Origin: Chaetorhynchus papuensis
Lineage: Eukaryota > Chordata > Aves > Passeriformes > Rhipiduridae
NCBI GenBank assembly: GCA_013396525.1
Contig: VWYX01000711.1
Span: forward strand, 62,001 to 126,000
Direction: 5' to 3'
Length of the DNA stretch: 64,000 nucleotides
In this document: positions 1 through 11,743 of the stretch, piece by piece
How positions within the stretch are numbered: position 1 is the first letter of the stretch
How the letters are laid out: every line of letters begins with the position of its first letter
Made by a program: the position numbers and the translations under genes
The notes under the pieces: generated by a model
What the model was told of the DNA's origin: nothing
What the model saw: only the letters and a program-made list of their open reading frames with translations
Databases searched by the model: none

Positions 1-113
1 AGCATGTCAATTAAACAGTGTACTGGATACAGAAATAGTCCCAGGGGAAAAAACTTCTCAAATAAGCAAGCTTCACAGACTGGCACCTTAAAGTAATAAA
101 CTTTGTCTCACAG

Positions 114-321
114 GATTCGTGACCAGTTTCCAGGAACTGAAATGGAGAAATACGCACTTTTTACTTACGAGTCTCTGAAGAAAACCAAATGCAGAGAGTT
201 TGTGCCATCACGGGATGAAATAGAAGCACTGATTGGCAGGCAGGAGATGACATCCACAGTGTATTGCCACGGTGGGGGCTCCTGTAAGATTACAATCAAC
301 TCACACACTACAGCTGGAGAG
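114..321 (+). CDS. MYO10: MYO10 exon: MyTH4 end and start of FERM F1
   Basis: Acceptor CAG at 111-113 follows a pyrimidine-rich stretch, and the donor is GAG|gtgagc. The first base completes an Arg codon begun in the previous exon; then 69 codons read IRDQFPGTEMEKYALF to NSHTTAGE. The exon ends in phase 0. Confidence 0.95.
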
Positions 322-3300
322 GTGAGCAGTGGTGACAAAAGCTCTTTGGAACAAAATCAATGTGCCCCTTCACGTGCCAGTCCCAGGCAGCAGTAGCATT
401 ACACTTTGGAAGTAATGGGGCTTTCTCTGCCAGTCTCTCCTTTCTGGGAAGGAAAGGCTTACAGTGCTGTCCCTTCCCACAGTATGTTCTGGAGAAGTCC
501 CTGCTATAAAAACTGTCTTTGTGCTGCAGAGGATTACTCAACTATAGTTCCTTCTTACAGGAAGAATTACAGGAAAGACTAAGCAATTAGGCAGAGGGCA
601 TTGTTGGAGTAACTTTAGTAGACATGAGAGCCAAGCTGCTTCCTAAAACTGGAATGCTCTTGCTGAGTTGGTAAAATACAGGTGTTATATCTGGCCAGGA
701 GATAGCACATACATATTCTGAAAGAATAACAATTACAGTGGAATTTGACAACAATTAATAAGGCTGATGAGGACAAGTTAACACTATCTTTAGCCTAATG
801 TAAAACCTAGCTCTGATTTTTTTCTAAGTATCTGTCTTACTCTGTGGTACTGCGTTTCCATGCTATGGTTTTATCATGTGCTGTTTTTCATTAGGTGGTT
901 GAAAAGTTAATTCGTGGCTTGGCCATGGAGGATAGCAGAAATATGTTTGCTTTGTTTGAATACAACGGAACTACTGATAAAGCAATTGAAAGCAGAACCA
1001 TTGTAGCTGATGTCTTGGCAAAGTTTGAAAAGTGAGTGTACCTCTCCTTCTCTCTTCACTCTAATAAATAGCAATTGAATAAATTTCCAATGTCAGTAAT
1101 GCCAAATTTTCTCTTTTAGTCGCTTGTTTGTGATGATGCAGCTGAATTTTTTTTTTTTCTTAAAAGACTTCATAGCCACCTATTCATTTGTGTTGGTTTT
1201 CCTCTGTCCTGACACCACTAGAGTAATATTTCTCATCACTATTCCCACATTTCCTTTTCCACTACTACTAATTTTTCCAGCATTACTGGCATTGTGGCTG
1301 TGAGAACTGACCTCCAGGCAGGTCACTGCCATTCCGACTGCTATCTAAGTCCACATGGAAGTCACCACAATACAGCTCACAACATTTCTCTTACTAGTAA
1401 AATTGAAACCATCCATAGCACTGCAATAAGAAAATGTAATACAAGCCTAAATACCTGTTTATCATCCTTACATTGTATGCATGGCAATCAGCCCCCTTTA
1501 TCCACAAAGAAATGAGGAAAAAATGAATGTTTTAAGTGTTGTGCAGTTATGTTTTATAACAGGACTTAATAATGTTGCTTTATTAACACCTGACTTATCT
1601 AAAAATCAAAGTTTATTAAGAGAATATTAGTTAAAAACAGTTGACTTGAGAACTGAGTCAACATTTGTAAGTCCTTGATTTTGCTGTAGGCTCCAAATAC
1701 ACAGACACACATAAAGCAAAATTCAGCTGATGCCTTGCTTAGATTCCACAGGTGACAATTTAGAAAACAGTTTGGTTTCACAGATCTGATCTCTCTTCCT
1801 CTTTACACAACCATGTAGGCTTGCTGCCACTGCTGAAGTTGGGGAGATGCACTGGAAGTTCTACTTCAAGCTCTACTGCTTCCTGGACACAGAAAACGTC
1901 CCAAAAGATAGCGTGGAATTTGCCTTCATGTTTGAGCAGGTAAAGGACAAAGGTTCTGTTTTGAGGCACTTTTAAGAGGAGGAACAAAAGCAAGAGATGT
2001 AGGCAGCACAGAAAGAGTTTTGATTTTGCTTCTGTTCAACTAAATGCACTACTGCTCAAGCATCAAGAGCAAAGGAGGCAGTTCAGTGGTCAAAATAGGC
2101 CTATCCTGACGTAAGTGAAGCACATATGATTTCTCTAGTGTTATGTTTCTTACTTCTGCATTACTTGTCAATTGCTTTCTGTACAGTGGTAGAAAAATGG
2201 ATAACTGGGTCTAAGCTGCATAAGCAAGAATAATACTTGCTTTTAATTTTCCTCTTCTTAAACCATTTTCTGAAGAAATTGTAAGAAATAAAGTGGAAAA
2301 AAAGTGTAACTGGCAACAAATTAATTAGTAAGAGACTCATGGTGGCAACTGTACAGAACTAATTGAGAAATAACCTTTTATCTTTCCAAAAACTGATAAT
2401 TTCATCAGTCCAGTCTCAGCAGTATCTCTAAGACATCTATGATGAACAGAAATCCACTTAATGGACGTGCTGAGCTCAGAATGAAGCTACATTGCAAAAC
2501 ATAAAACAAGTTAAATTGATTTATAATGAAAATTAAATGAATCAGCAGCTGGATTTCTATTATATCAATCTCTGTAGTTACTCAGAAACTCACTGATGGC
2601 ATTTATTACTGTTGTCTGACCTTCTCCTGTTCTACTATATTGCAAATGATTAAAAATTCTTCCAGCAGTCAGCTTCTTTCAGGTGGGCACTAGACACAGA
2701 TAAAGATTTCTGTATGAGGTTAAGATTTCTGTTTCCTGGCTCTTTGCAATGCCAAGACACTGACATTCTGTTGGTGGGCAAGACTGATGCGATCAAGAGC
2801 TGACGTACCTCAATCTTCATACATAAGAAGGGTTTTCCCCTTCTACATCTTCCCTGCAATGGAGTATTTCTCCCAATTCAGTTTAGGTTTTAAGGCACCC
2901 TATAGTCTACCAAAAGTGTCCTTCCAGAGCCTACTGCTGTAGCTCAGTCCAGAACTGCTTATTGTTGGCTGAAGGATCTGGGCACTAGGCTGCCTTAGAA
3001 ACACAGCCATTCTGTCTGTCTGTTGTCACCTCTAGAGGAGTCATCCGGTGCCTCTCTCTGGCATGAAGTTCAAGCAGCAAGAAGAAAATCTATGAGAACT
3101 CTGCATTATTGGCTAAAGAGGCAGATTCAGGCAGTTTTCTGTGTGAGCAGCTACAGCAAGCACATTTGCTGGAGCAGATTGTTTTCACACAGCATTCTGT
3201 GCTGACTGGTGTTTAGCCAAATACTTAATGTCTTGCCAAAACCAGTAGCATTTGTTATAAAGCATGACATTCCATCCCTACCAGCAATATTACAGCAATA

Positions 3301-5766
3301 CCTTGAAGAGGTAACATGACATTCTAACATCAATTCTGTTTTTTCTAATTATCTGCTTTTGATGTCAGTCATCAACTTTTTTCAGACAATTATGAAAATT
3401 CCCTTTTGTCATCAATTTTAATTCTGCAGCCTCCATTATTTTAAAGTCTCAATCCTTTAATAATCATAAGGTGCTGAAACAAATCTTTTAGTTCTCCTTC
3501 CTCATTAAAATATTGGCCTTCCATTTCTAAAAGACAGCTCTTTCTTCTGCATGTGTACAATCTCAGGTAAACCATTTTGCATGTCTAAAGGCACATTTTG
3601 TACACCTCAACGAACCAGTTGTTACTTTGCTGTGAATTATCTCTGTGTGTTTACTGAACTTGCAATTCCTGGATCTCCAGACACCATGTGTGTTTGTTTC
3701 CTCTGCTCCTGTCCTATGAAAGAAAACACCTAGCAGCTGCACATTTCCACAGGTTTGAATGAGTGTGCAGAGAGCTGGGATTCTGCAGAATCTTCTTGGT
3801 TCAGAATCTCATCCCTGATGCTACAGAGCACTGTAATATGTAGACATTGTACTAACTCGATTTGAGATCCATTGAATATTTATTGTTTCCCCTCAGTAAA
3901 ATTACAAAGCTGTCCTAGAGCTTGGCTTGTTTGGCTGGAAACATCAGTTTTCACAGCTAGATTATTGATAGCAGTAAGCAAAACTAGAGACCCGTTTCTG
4001 CCTAATGCCCTTGAACACAGAGTTTCTCCTCAATTAGATGTTTAAAGCTTGTTTTCTCCCCTTTACGTTTTATTTTCCTTTTTCATATTTCAGTTAATCT
4101 TAAATATGGGAGTTCACTAAAAGCTGTCCTAGTAAAAGTAATTCCCATTTAGCAGGTTCCTCAGTTGCCTTGCAGTTCTTCTGGTAAACCCAGTCTTATC
4201 CAGCTTAAATTTGCCAAGAGATTTACCCCATTTGATTTATTTAATGGATCATTTATTTCAGGTCCTGAGTTTGCCTGAGAGTAAATCTGCTCCCCTTGTT
4301 TGTCCTATTTCTTTCAAAGGCTGCTTTATAAAAAGCTACCATTTTTTCCCCTTGGCAGGCTCACGAAGCAGTGATTAAAGGACATTATCCTGCTCCCGAG
4401 GAAACCCTCCAGGTCCTTGCAGCTTTGCGCCTTCAGTACCTTCAGGGAGATTACACTGTGCACACCACCGTACCAGAACTGGAGGAGGTCTATCCCTTGC
4501 AAAAGCTGAAGTCTAGGATTACACAGTCTACCAAAACATTTACTGCGTCAGAGAAGGCCGAGAAGAAACGAGCCAGCTTTCTTGAAGGAACGCTGCGGAG
4601 GAGTTTCCGCAGCGGCTCTGTCAGCAAACAGAAGGTTGAGGAGGATCAGATGTTAGACATGTGGGTCAAAGAGGAAATCTCAGCTTCCAGGACTAGTATT
4701 ATTGACAAATGGAAAAAACTCCAGAGGATGAATCAGGAGCAGGCCATGGCAAAGTACATGGCTTTGATTAAGGAATGGCCTGGCTATGGTTCAACACTCT
4801 TTGACGTAGAGGTAAGACCGTATGAACATTCAAACTACAGCTTACACTGTGTAGGTGATGATTTCATTAAAGAGCAGTGAAACCATAAATACAGTATCAC
4901 AATGCTCAGACAGCTGATGTAATAAACTTTGAGCTATTAAAAGCCTACTCCCATTAGCAAGCACTGTAGCTATTTAAATCCGCCAGTTAACCAAAAAACA
5001 GAGGGACAGAATGCTGTCCTGATGGGTTGCAGACAAGTATATGAATTGTAAAAGAAAAGGTACATTCAAAGAGGGACAGGCAATATGCACTTTTTAACAA
5101 ATTGTTACAGACAAGAACATCAACAGTAAGCGTTGTGTGGCTCCCACTGTTGCCCTTGCTGTTAATTTACATTTTTTTCTCTAGTGTAAAGAAGGGGGAT
5201 TCCCACAGGAGTTGTGGCTTGGAGTCAGCGCTGATGCAGTTTCTGTCTACAAGCGTGGGGAAGGAAGGCCTCTGGAGGTGTTCCAGTATGAACATATCTT
5301 GTCATTTGGTGCTCCTCTTGCCAACACCTACAAGATTGTGGTGGATGAAAGAGAACTGCTTTTTGAAACTAGTGAGGTAAGAGCAAGGTAGTTTTGTTAT
5401 TGTGGCCTTCCTGTTCTGATAGCCAGGCCACTTAGTAATTCAAGTAATGGCTGCAAATGTCAGAGATTTGTTCAAGATCCCTGTAAAGCTAAAGGGAAGA
5501 CAGAATGACATGGATAGAAGTGCTGAGTATTTTTATTTGTTTAACTGCAAAAGGGTTTTGTTGAAAGCTTGACATTTTTATATTGTTAGTGTCCAAAGGA
5601 ATTCATTCAGATACTGTTACCTTACTAAGAACTGTGCTCTTCATGCTCTTGGCAGGTGGTTGACATTGCAAAGCTGATGAAAGCTTACATCAGTATGATC
5701 GTGAAAAAACGCTACAGCACCTCTCGATCCGTGAGTAGTCATGGAAGTCAGGGCAGCTCCAGGTGA
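114..5766 (+). CDS. MYO10: MYO10 (myosin-X), 3' part: end of MyTH4 plus complete FERM domain
   Basis: Six coding exons join in frame: 114-321, 895-1031, 1819-1939, 4359-4811, 5185-5376 and 5656-5766 (TGA at 5764-5766). They give 406 complete codons after a split first codon. Every junction has AG/GT borders and compatible phase. The protein is the tail of unconventional myosin-X, the barbed-end-directed actin motor that moves to filopodial tips. Its MyTH4-FERM cassette binds cargo such as beta-integrins and netrin receptors and also microtubules (family knowledge). Visible here: the MyTH4 end with EKYALFTYESLKKTKCREF, the ubiquitin-like F1 lobe from TSTVYCHGGGSCKITINSH, the helical F2 lobe with KFYFKLYCFLDTENVPKDS and LAALRLQYLQGDY, and the PTB/PH-like F3 lobe with ELWLGVSADAVSVYKRGEG. 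The tail ends GSQGSSR as in mammals. Human myosin-X is about 2058 residues, so roughly the last fifth is present and the head lies left of base 1. No frameshift or stop is seen. Identity is near certain. Confidence 0.97.
895..1031 (+). CDS. MYO10: MYO10 exon: FERM F1 lobe
   Basis: Acceptor TTAG at 891-894 and donor AA|gtgagt. It reads VVEKLIRGLAMEDSRN to ADVLAKFE plus two bases of a Lys codon (phase 2). GTTDKAIE varies from the mammalian GHVDKAIE; the rest is strongly conserved. Confidence 0.95.
1819..1939 (+). CDS. MYO10: MYO10 exon: F1/F2 junction
   Basis: Acceptor GTAG at 1815-1818 and donor CAG|gtaaag. One base completes Lys, then 40 codons read LAATAEVGEMHWKFYF to EFAFMFEQ. EMHWKFYF replaces the mammalian DLPWKFYF, an ordinary orthologue difference. 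The exon ends in phase 0. Confidence 0.95.
1940..4358 (+). other. MYO10 intron, about 2.4 kb, no recognised element
   Basis: This AT-rich intron has GT-AG borders (gtaaag to ttggcag). I see no repeat family, RNA gene or credible coding segment in it. Open frames inside are short and lack splice context. Confidence 0.7.
4359..4811 (+). CDS. MYO10: MYO10 exon: FERM F2 and start of F3
   Basis: Acceptor GGCAG at 4354-4358 and donor GTAGAG|gtaaga. It has 151 whole codons from AHEAVIKGHYPAPEE to YGSTLFDVE. A basic, serine-rich stretch (KAEKKRASFLEGTLRRSF) lies in the middle and is also present in the mammalian protein. This is the largest coding exon in the window. Confidence 0.97.
5185..5376 (+). 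CDS. MYO10: MYO10 exon: FERM F3 lobe
   Basis: Acceptor CTCTAG at 5179-5184 after a T-rich tract, and donor GAG|gtaaga. It has 64 codons from CKEGGFPQELWLG to RELLFETSE, the beta-sandwich of F3 that contributes to cargo-peptide binding in the family. Confidence 0.97.
5656..5766 (+). CDS. MYO10: MYO10 terminal coding exon
   Basis: Acceptor GGCAG at 5651-5655. It has 36 codons and TGA. VVDIAKLMKAYISMIVKKRY is the closing F3 helix. The Ser-rich tail SVSSHGSQGSSR carries a few residues that differ from the shorter mammalian tail. Confidence 0.96.
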   Translation: MVDIAKLMKAYISMIVKKRYSTSRSVSSHGSQGSSR

Positions 5767-6867
5767 AAACAGAACCAGTTCTACTGCACCCTAAATAGAA
5801 CATATTGCTCCTTGGCCTCAGAACGACCTGGGGACATTGATCACCTTTGTTGACAAGCTACCCAAGAACCAGAGTTTCAACGGAAAATATCTTCAAACAA
5901 TGTTTAAAGAGACCACAGGTGGGGCAGGGGAAAATCAGCTGAAATAGTCACTTACTAGAACTGCTGGCTCATTCAAAACTTTCCAAAGCATTATTACCTT
6001 CAGTTGATGTAACAAATGCCTTAAGACTCAGTCCACTGCAATACAAGCAGTAATAAGTGCCTTACAATATGAAGCCTAACTTGTATTGTCCTAAAATTGC
6101 TGATAAAAGTCAAGAGGATTTCCTTTGTCCTTCCAGAACACTGAAAACACAGTTTTATTCATCCATTCTGCACTAATCTACTGGCCTGTATACAGGTGGG
6201 AAGGGGGAGGGAAGAAGAGCAAGGTATATTTTTTTGGAGTGCTGCTGGCAGCCTTCCTGATGGACGCCAACACTTTGTTTCCCCTTGCTTCCGTGGATGT
6301 GCACATTGTGCGTGCGTATTTGAGCTGTCAGTAAAATTTGACAAATTTTATTCTGTATTTCACAAGTCTTTTGAAGCAAAGGGAATAAGTATGTGCAATG
6401 GTGTAAACAGTCTTTCTGTACATTTTAATAGTTCAGAGTTATAGTTGTTACAGTTGTATGGTTACTTTATAAGCAGTTTTATTAACAAGTAAATTCCAAA
6501 ATTTTCATACATTGATTTTACTATTGCAAATATGTATTACCTTATAAGTAGCAGAAGTCTGCATTCTGTATCTGCTGTATGATAAAGAGAGATGTAGCTG
6601 AGAATATTTATAGACTGCCCTAATATGGAAATACAGTTATCAGTTCAATTCTCCATAATGTCAGCTAAAGTTTTTAATATTAATTTTTTCTTTGAAAGAC
6701 ATCACTGTTTTATACTTCTGGCTGGACTCTTCAACCCAGACTGACTGCCAAAGGCCAGAGCCTTCAGAGATGACTAGAGAACTCAACATTATGCAATGCA
6801 ACTGCTTTAATACAGAGTTCTCTATTTTACCTGGTTGCCTGATGAAGGTTCTTGACAGTACCCTGTA

Positions 6868-6873
6868 AATAAA
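6868..6873 (+). terminator. Proximal polyadenylation signal AATAAA
   Basis: AATAAA followed within 50 bases by a T-rich downstream element. It is a candidate for the shorter MYO10 3' UTR. Confidence 0.55.
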
Positions 6874-7082
6874 TTGGGGAATATCAGCTAATAATAATTT
6901 GATTTTGGACTTTTATTTTTGTACAGAAATACTGTAATATAAGGCAAAACTTTGTTCAAAGGTATCTTTTTGTCCACAGCAAAAAAAAAAAAAGAAAAAA
7001 AGAAACCTGAAAAACCTTACTGTTGTTAAAAACCTCAGCCTTTAAGGAATCATGCCTACTTACTGGGAAAAAAAAGTCCAGC

Positions 7083-7088
7083 AATAAA
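7083..7088 (+). terminator. Distal polyadenylation signal AATAAA
   Basis: AATAAA followed by tgtaatgtgctctgtttct, a good GU/U-rich element. This is the preferred MYO10 3' end, near 7100-7110. Confidence 0.65.
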
Positions 7089-7201
7089 GAAAATATATGT
7101 AATGTGCTCTGTTTCTATTTCATACTGAGTCAGACTTGCAACAAAACCCTATTTTCATCTGTCTTCTCAGGAGTCAAGCCTACAGCATAGGCTACATATC
7201 C

Positions 7202-7216
7202 GTGTGTGTGTGTGTG
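7202..7216. repeat. Short (GT)n microsatellite
   Basis: An uninterrupted GT run of about 7.5 units just after the MYO10 3' end. Confidence 0.9.
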
Positions 7217-8507
7217 CTTTTGCCTGGAAAGGTGAATGTGCTGCCTGCTGTTCTGGGGCAGGTGCACTTGTCCATGCAAAATGTATCTTTATATGACAGA
7301 GAGAGAAGGACTGCTGAGCAATTCCATGCCACAGGGAATGTGCAAGTAAAGCTTTTGCTATTTATGTAGCCCTGGTGAAAGACGGCTTGTTTTTATTAGC
7401 CAGCCACATCATGGCAGCGCAGCATGCACTGCCCTCATCGCGTACATGGCCTTTGTAGACTACAAGGCTTGCTCTGAGAAATCCTCCACCCTCCTCCCAC
7501 TGCCACATACTTTCAGTCACTCCATCTGTGACACCACCCCTCAGTCCCTAAAGGCTTGCTAAATCATACTACTAATTTCATACCCCCACCCTCCCAGAAA
7601 AGGTGAACTTAAATTAAGGAAGATAAGAAGAATGAAAGAAACTACACCTTCAGTATGCATAGTTACGCACACAGAGTATCTGAGACTGACTTTCTTTTTT
7701 TTTTAATTCTTTTTCCCATATGCAAGTTGTTTAGAAAGAATTTAGCTGCTCCTAGCAAGGCATCCTTGGAATGACACAATTGATACATTTCAGCCAGCAC
7801 AGCAAAAAAGTTCAATTTTGCCTATGTGTAAACATGCTCAGAGAAGTCCCTGCACATCATCATAATCAGTATGAATCAGTAAGAAACCCCTGGTGACAGT
7901 CTTCTACAGGGTCACAGTCTTGAGAAGCAGACACCACTACCTGATTCATTTGCCTTCTGACTGACTTCTGGATGCTCTCAGCCAGTAGGAGGGATGTTTG
8001 CTCTTGGTCAGTACACAGAAGTGCGTGTGATTAGGAGCTTCTCCTCGTTCCTGCCGAGTCTATCAACCTGCCACGCAAATCTTAGTCCAATTAGTGTTAC
8101 TGAGGCAAAGAAAAAAAAAGATAATTGTCGATACTCAACAGAAAGAACGCACAGATTACCAAAATAAATACAACATAATAGACACACCTGGGTTTGGAAA
8201 TGAGAATGCCTGTCCATGCACTTGGAGCTGGCCCCAATTGTGGTACTGCCACTCATTCCCCTCTGGAAGATCTGCCACCCCCAGGCAGTTGCACCAGCTC
8301 TGTCAAAAACCCTCTGGGAGCACACACTGGGTTCCCGCACCCTTGGACTGCACCTGGTGGAATACAGCCACACCAAGGAGAGCCCAGGAGCCAGCCAGGC
8401 ACCCTGCAAGAGCACAAGGCTGGGCAGAAACCATGCAGTCAGGCCTGGGAGCAGTGTCAGCTGCAATGGAAATAAAATTGTATATCTGCATCTTAGTATG
8501 CCCTTAA
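7217..8507. other. Intergenic, no recognised element
   Basis: No splice-bounded coding segment, RNA gene or repeat family recognised. The G+C-richer part at 8200-8470 is open on both strands but shows no protein-family signature. Confidence 0.55.
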
Positions 8508-8957
8508 ATCATAAAATTGCAGAATTTGGGTTGGAAGGGATCTTAAAGATCATTTAGTTACAACCTCCCTGCTGTGGGCAGGGACACCTTCCACTAGACC
8601 AGGTTGCTCCAAGTCCCCGTCCAACCTGGCCTTGAACACTTCCAGATATGGGGCCTCCACAGCTTCTCTGGGCAACCTGTTCCAGTGCCTCACCAGCCTC
8701 ACAGTAAAGAATTTCTAATACCTAATCTAAACCTGCCCTCTCTCAGTCTGAAGCAATTCTCCCTTGTCTTATCATTACATGGCCTTATAAAAACTCCTGC
8801 TCCAGCTCTCTTGTAGTCCCCTTTAGGTACTGGAAGGCTTCTCCAAAACCTCCCTGGAGCCTTTACCAGGTGGAACAACCCCAACTCTCCCAGCCTGTCT
8901 TCATAAAAGAGGTGTTCCATCCCTCTAATCATCTTTGTGGCCCTCCTCGGGACTTAG
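8508..8957 (-). mobile_element. CR1 LINE 3' fragment, reverse orientation
   Basis: The left edge carries the reversed CR1 3' end (gggttggaagggatcttaaag). The minus strand encodes the typical end of the CR1 ORF2 product (MIRGMEHLFYEDRLGELGLF, later RLGIRN), with the reading frame broken downstream. It is 5'-truncated, as most CR1 copies are. It is moderately diverged and not capable of movement. Confidence 0.9.
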
Positions 8958-11743
8958 CTGGCCATGCCTTAATTCCTCCTACATCTTCAGGCTTCTGAAT
9001 AGCACTTTCCCTGTGCCTCATAATACAATACATCCATTTGTCAGGGTGCCAGAATTCTTAATAAACTTAATTACAGAAGCTATGCAGAGGAAATTGCTTC
9101 ACCCCAGAAGTGTTGCATCAGAAAGCTGGGTTCCAAGCCGCACGTTTCTGAGGCATCACACGTACTCACAGGTCTGCAGCAGCACAAGTGCCCAGCACAG
9201 GCACGCTGCAGCACTGCCAGGCGTGCTGGCCCAAGTCCACGTTCCAGAAACATGGCCGGAACAGTGTCAGCTGTTTCAATGCTGACAGGCTATTTCTCAC
9301 AGCACATGCACTCCACATCATTTACGGCTCTGTGAAGTAAATACAAAAGGGCACCAACCACATATGACAGCACTGTCCTGAGTAAAACTAATTCTTTGTG
9401 GAGCCCAGCCCTGGAAAATTCAGTGCATTTCACTCCACAATCTCCCATAACATCGCAACAAGACACGAGTCCCTTGGTGCAGTACAGAAACTCCCCAGGC
9501 CACAGCAGCCCTGAGAAGCCAGCAGAAGAGGGCAGCAGCGATCCAGGGAAGTGAACTATACAGGGAGTGGTTCCACTTGTAGTATGAATTTGCCTGCTCT
9601 TTATCAAGAGGTTGGGGTAGGAGAAGGAACAGGGAGGGAGTTTTCTCACTTTTCTTGCTCTCCACCTGCCACAAAAAACTGTCTCAGGTCGCTCAAAGAA
9701 ACACCAGCTAAAAGGTACCAGCAAAACCAGGTTTAATATTAAAGTGAAAGTGTGACAAAATTTGTTTAAAGGTTTGCCCTACTACTTACTATGTGGTTAA
9801 AGCACACAGAGAAAAATCGGACTAAAATATGAAATCAGTCAATCTAAACCTAAAATCAACCAAAAGTAATCTACATTGAGGTGGGGGATAGAAAAAGGGT
9901 AAGCATGAGAAGGATAAAAAGGAATGAGGGAGACCTACCCATTGAGTCACAAGGTTCACAGTGGACCCCTTTGCCAAGTTTGGTCTCAGATGTGACCAGT
10001 GGTTTTGGCCTAAAGGTTTAAACAGCACTTAAACTTAACAGCACTTAACTGATAGCCTAATTTAAACAATTTAACAAAAGATTCTACAGAATTTATTACA
10101 GGCATAGCAGCAACTCACAGGCCTAACTTACTTACTAATTAACATATTTAAGAATCTAAGAGACCAATATTCATGGTATTTGCAGTATTTCCCCATCCAT
10201 GCTACCACAATCAGGTATCTACGTATAGTGCCAGTACCCATTTTTCTCTAGTAAGGCATTACTTAGCCTCTCAGCATTAGGAACTTCTCAGTTTACTAAA
10301 CCTAACATTGCACCCCTGTGTCATTTCCACAGATTGCCACCAAGAATTTCTACCTTTTACCCTCAAATGAAATTACCACTTTAGTGCTGCCCCTTGCCAA
10401 ACCACAGATACATAACCTGCCCTCATCTAGCCTTTGCTGTGGAGACCACTGTTTGTAGCATTCTCCCTGGAAGCAGCTGGGGGTGCCCTTCTGGCTACTT
10501 AGCAAACGTTCTCCATGCTCAACTGCTGTCAGTTTTCCATGTCCCGCACTTCTTCCCACTTGGAGAATCTTGACCTCTTGAACTACAGCTTCTAAACCAT
10601 GCACAGTGCCAAACATCAACTCCTGACAGATCACTCCCATAGCTGCATCTAAAAAGTAAGTTCATAAAGTCAATAATCAAATGCATGTAATTCCTTTCCA
10701 CGGTATTTAAGGCATCATACAGTTTTACAACAACACCAATGTTTTCACTTAGATCACTCTTTCAACAAATAGGCCAAAATGTCCAAAGTTGCTGGTTCAC
10801 AGTGATTTTTATTCTTCCTTGCCAATAACAACTCCTGTATGAGCTCAACTGTTTCATAAATTCTAAACAGCTGCAAGATTCAAAAAGGTTGCTGGCCTGC
10901 TTGGCCTGCTCTCAGGCAAAGTTGACCGAAGAGTGGAGCTAAACCTATAAAGTCATTATCGACTCTCCACCACATATAATCAAACAGGTAATGCCATCTA
11001 AGAGATTACAGTAATTAGGTCCAGAATTAGATCCTTGAAAATCAATTATTCTTACTGATCTTTTACATGGCATGATTATACAGACAAGAAGATCAACACA
11101 GACTGGTGTTCAACATAGTATGGTATTAAACACCTGTAAATTGTTGCATAACTATTTTATGAGATTGCTGTACACTGCTATTTCTGGGCTAAAAACACTT
11201 GTTTTAAGTGGCTTAACTGGCTTTGACCATAGCTGTTGAGCCATACATTTTCTTCTTTAAACTCCCTCGTCCCAAGTCCTAAACAGTTGTATCAGAAATA
11301 CTGTTCTTTCTAAAAACTCAAGACATATAAATGTTTATAATTGCTAAAATAAGTGTACATAACTGCTACATTAGCTCAATTCCATAAAACCTTGATTCAA
11401 AAAAAGAACAACACTGCATCTGAGCATGGAATATTTACTACTGTCCTCACACACTTTTACCAAACAAAAAGGAATATCCGATGTGGGAGATAGCAGAGCT
11501 TCCCAATCATGATCTCTATTAGAGAAAATATAAAATTGAAGCATTATTCTTCCATACATTGCTTCATTGTTGAGTTCTGCTCTTAAAGCTTTGAGTTCAT
11601 GGGCACTAAGCAGCACAGCCTCTAGCAGTGAGGAAAAAAATCCCAAATACTAACATTTCTGAATAAGAAGCAGCATCAACACTCATACATTTTTTTCACT
11701 TGTGTTAAATTTTTCATCTTACACCACCTGGTGTGACACACCT
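8958..11743. other. Intergenic, unassigned; part may be an unrecognised repeat
   Basis: No gene seen. The stretch 9730-10650 has the low-complexity, TTAA-rich texture of avian LTR-retrotransposon debris (for example cagcacttaaacttaacagc, with a cagcacttaa repeat at about 10023-10045), but I cannot name a family or find its ends. Confidence 0.4.

Larger units (their letters stand above)
5767..7105 (+). other. MYO10: MYO10 3' UTR (end inferred)
   Basis: This non-coding AT-rich stretch follows the MYO10 stop. The end is inferred from the last AATAAA at 7083-7088 and the GT/T-rich segment just after it. An A-rich patch at about 6980-7005 is internal and could prime falsely in oligo-dT cDNA. Confidence 0.7.

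Noticed and set aside
8008..8557. Open frames up to 152 codons on both strands
   Set aside because: There is no homology that I know and no splice context; one runs into the CR1 3' end.
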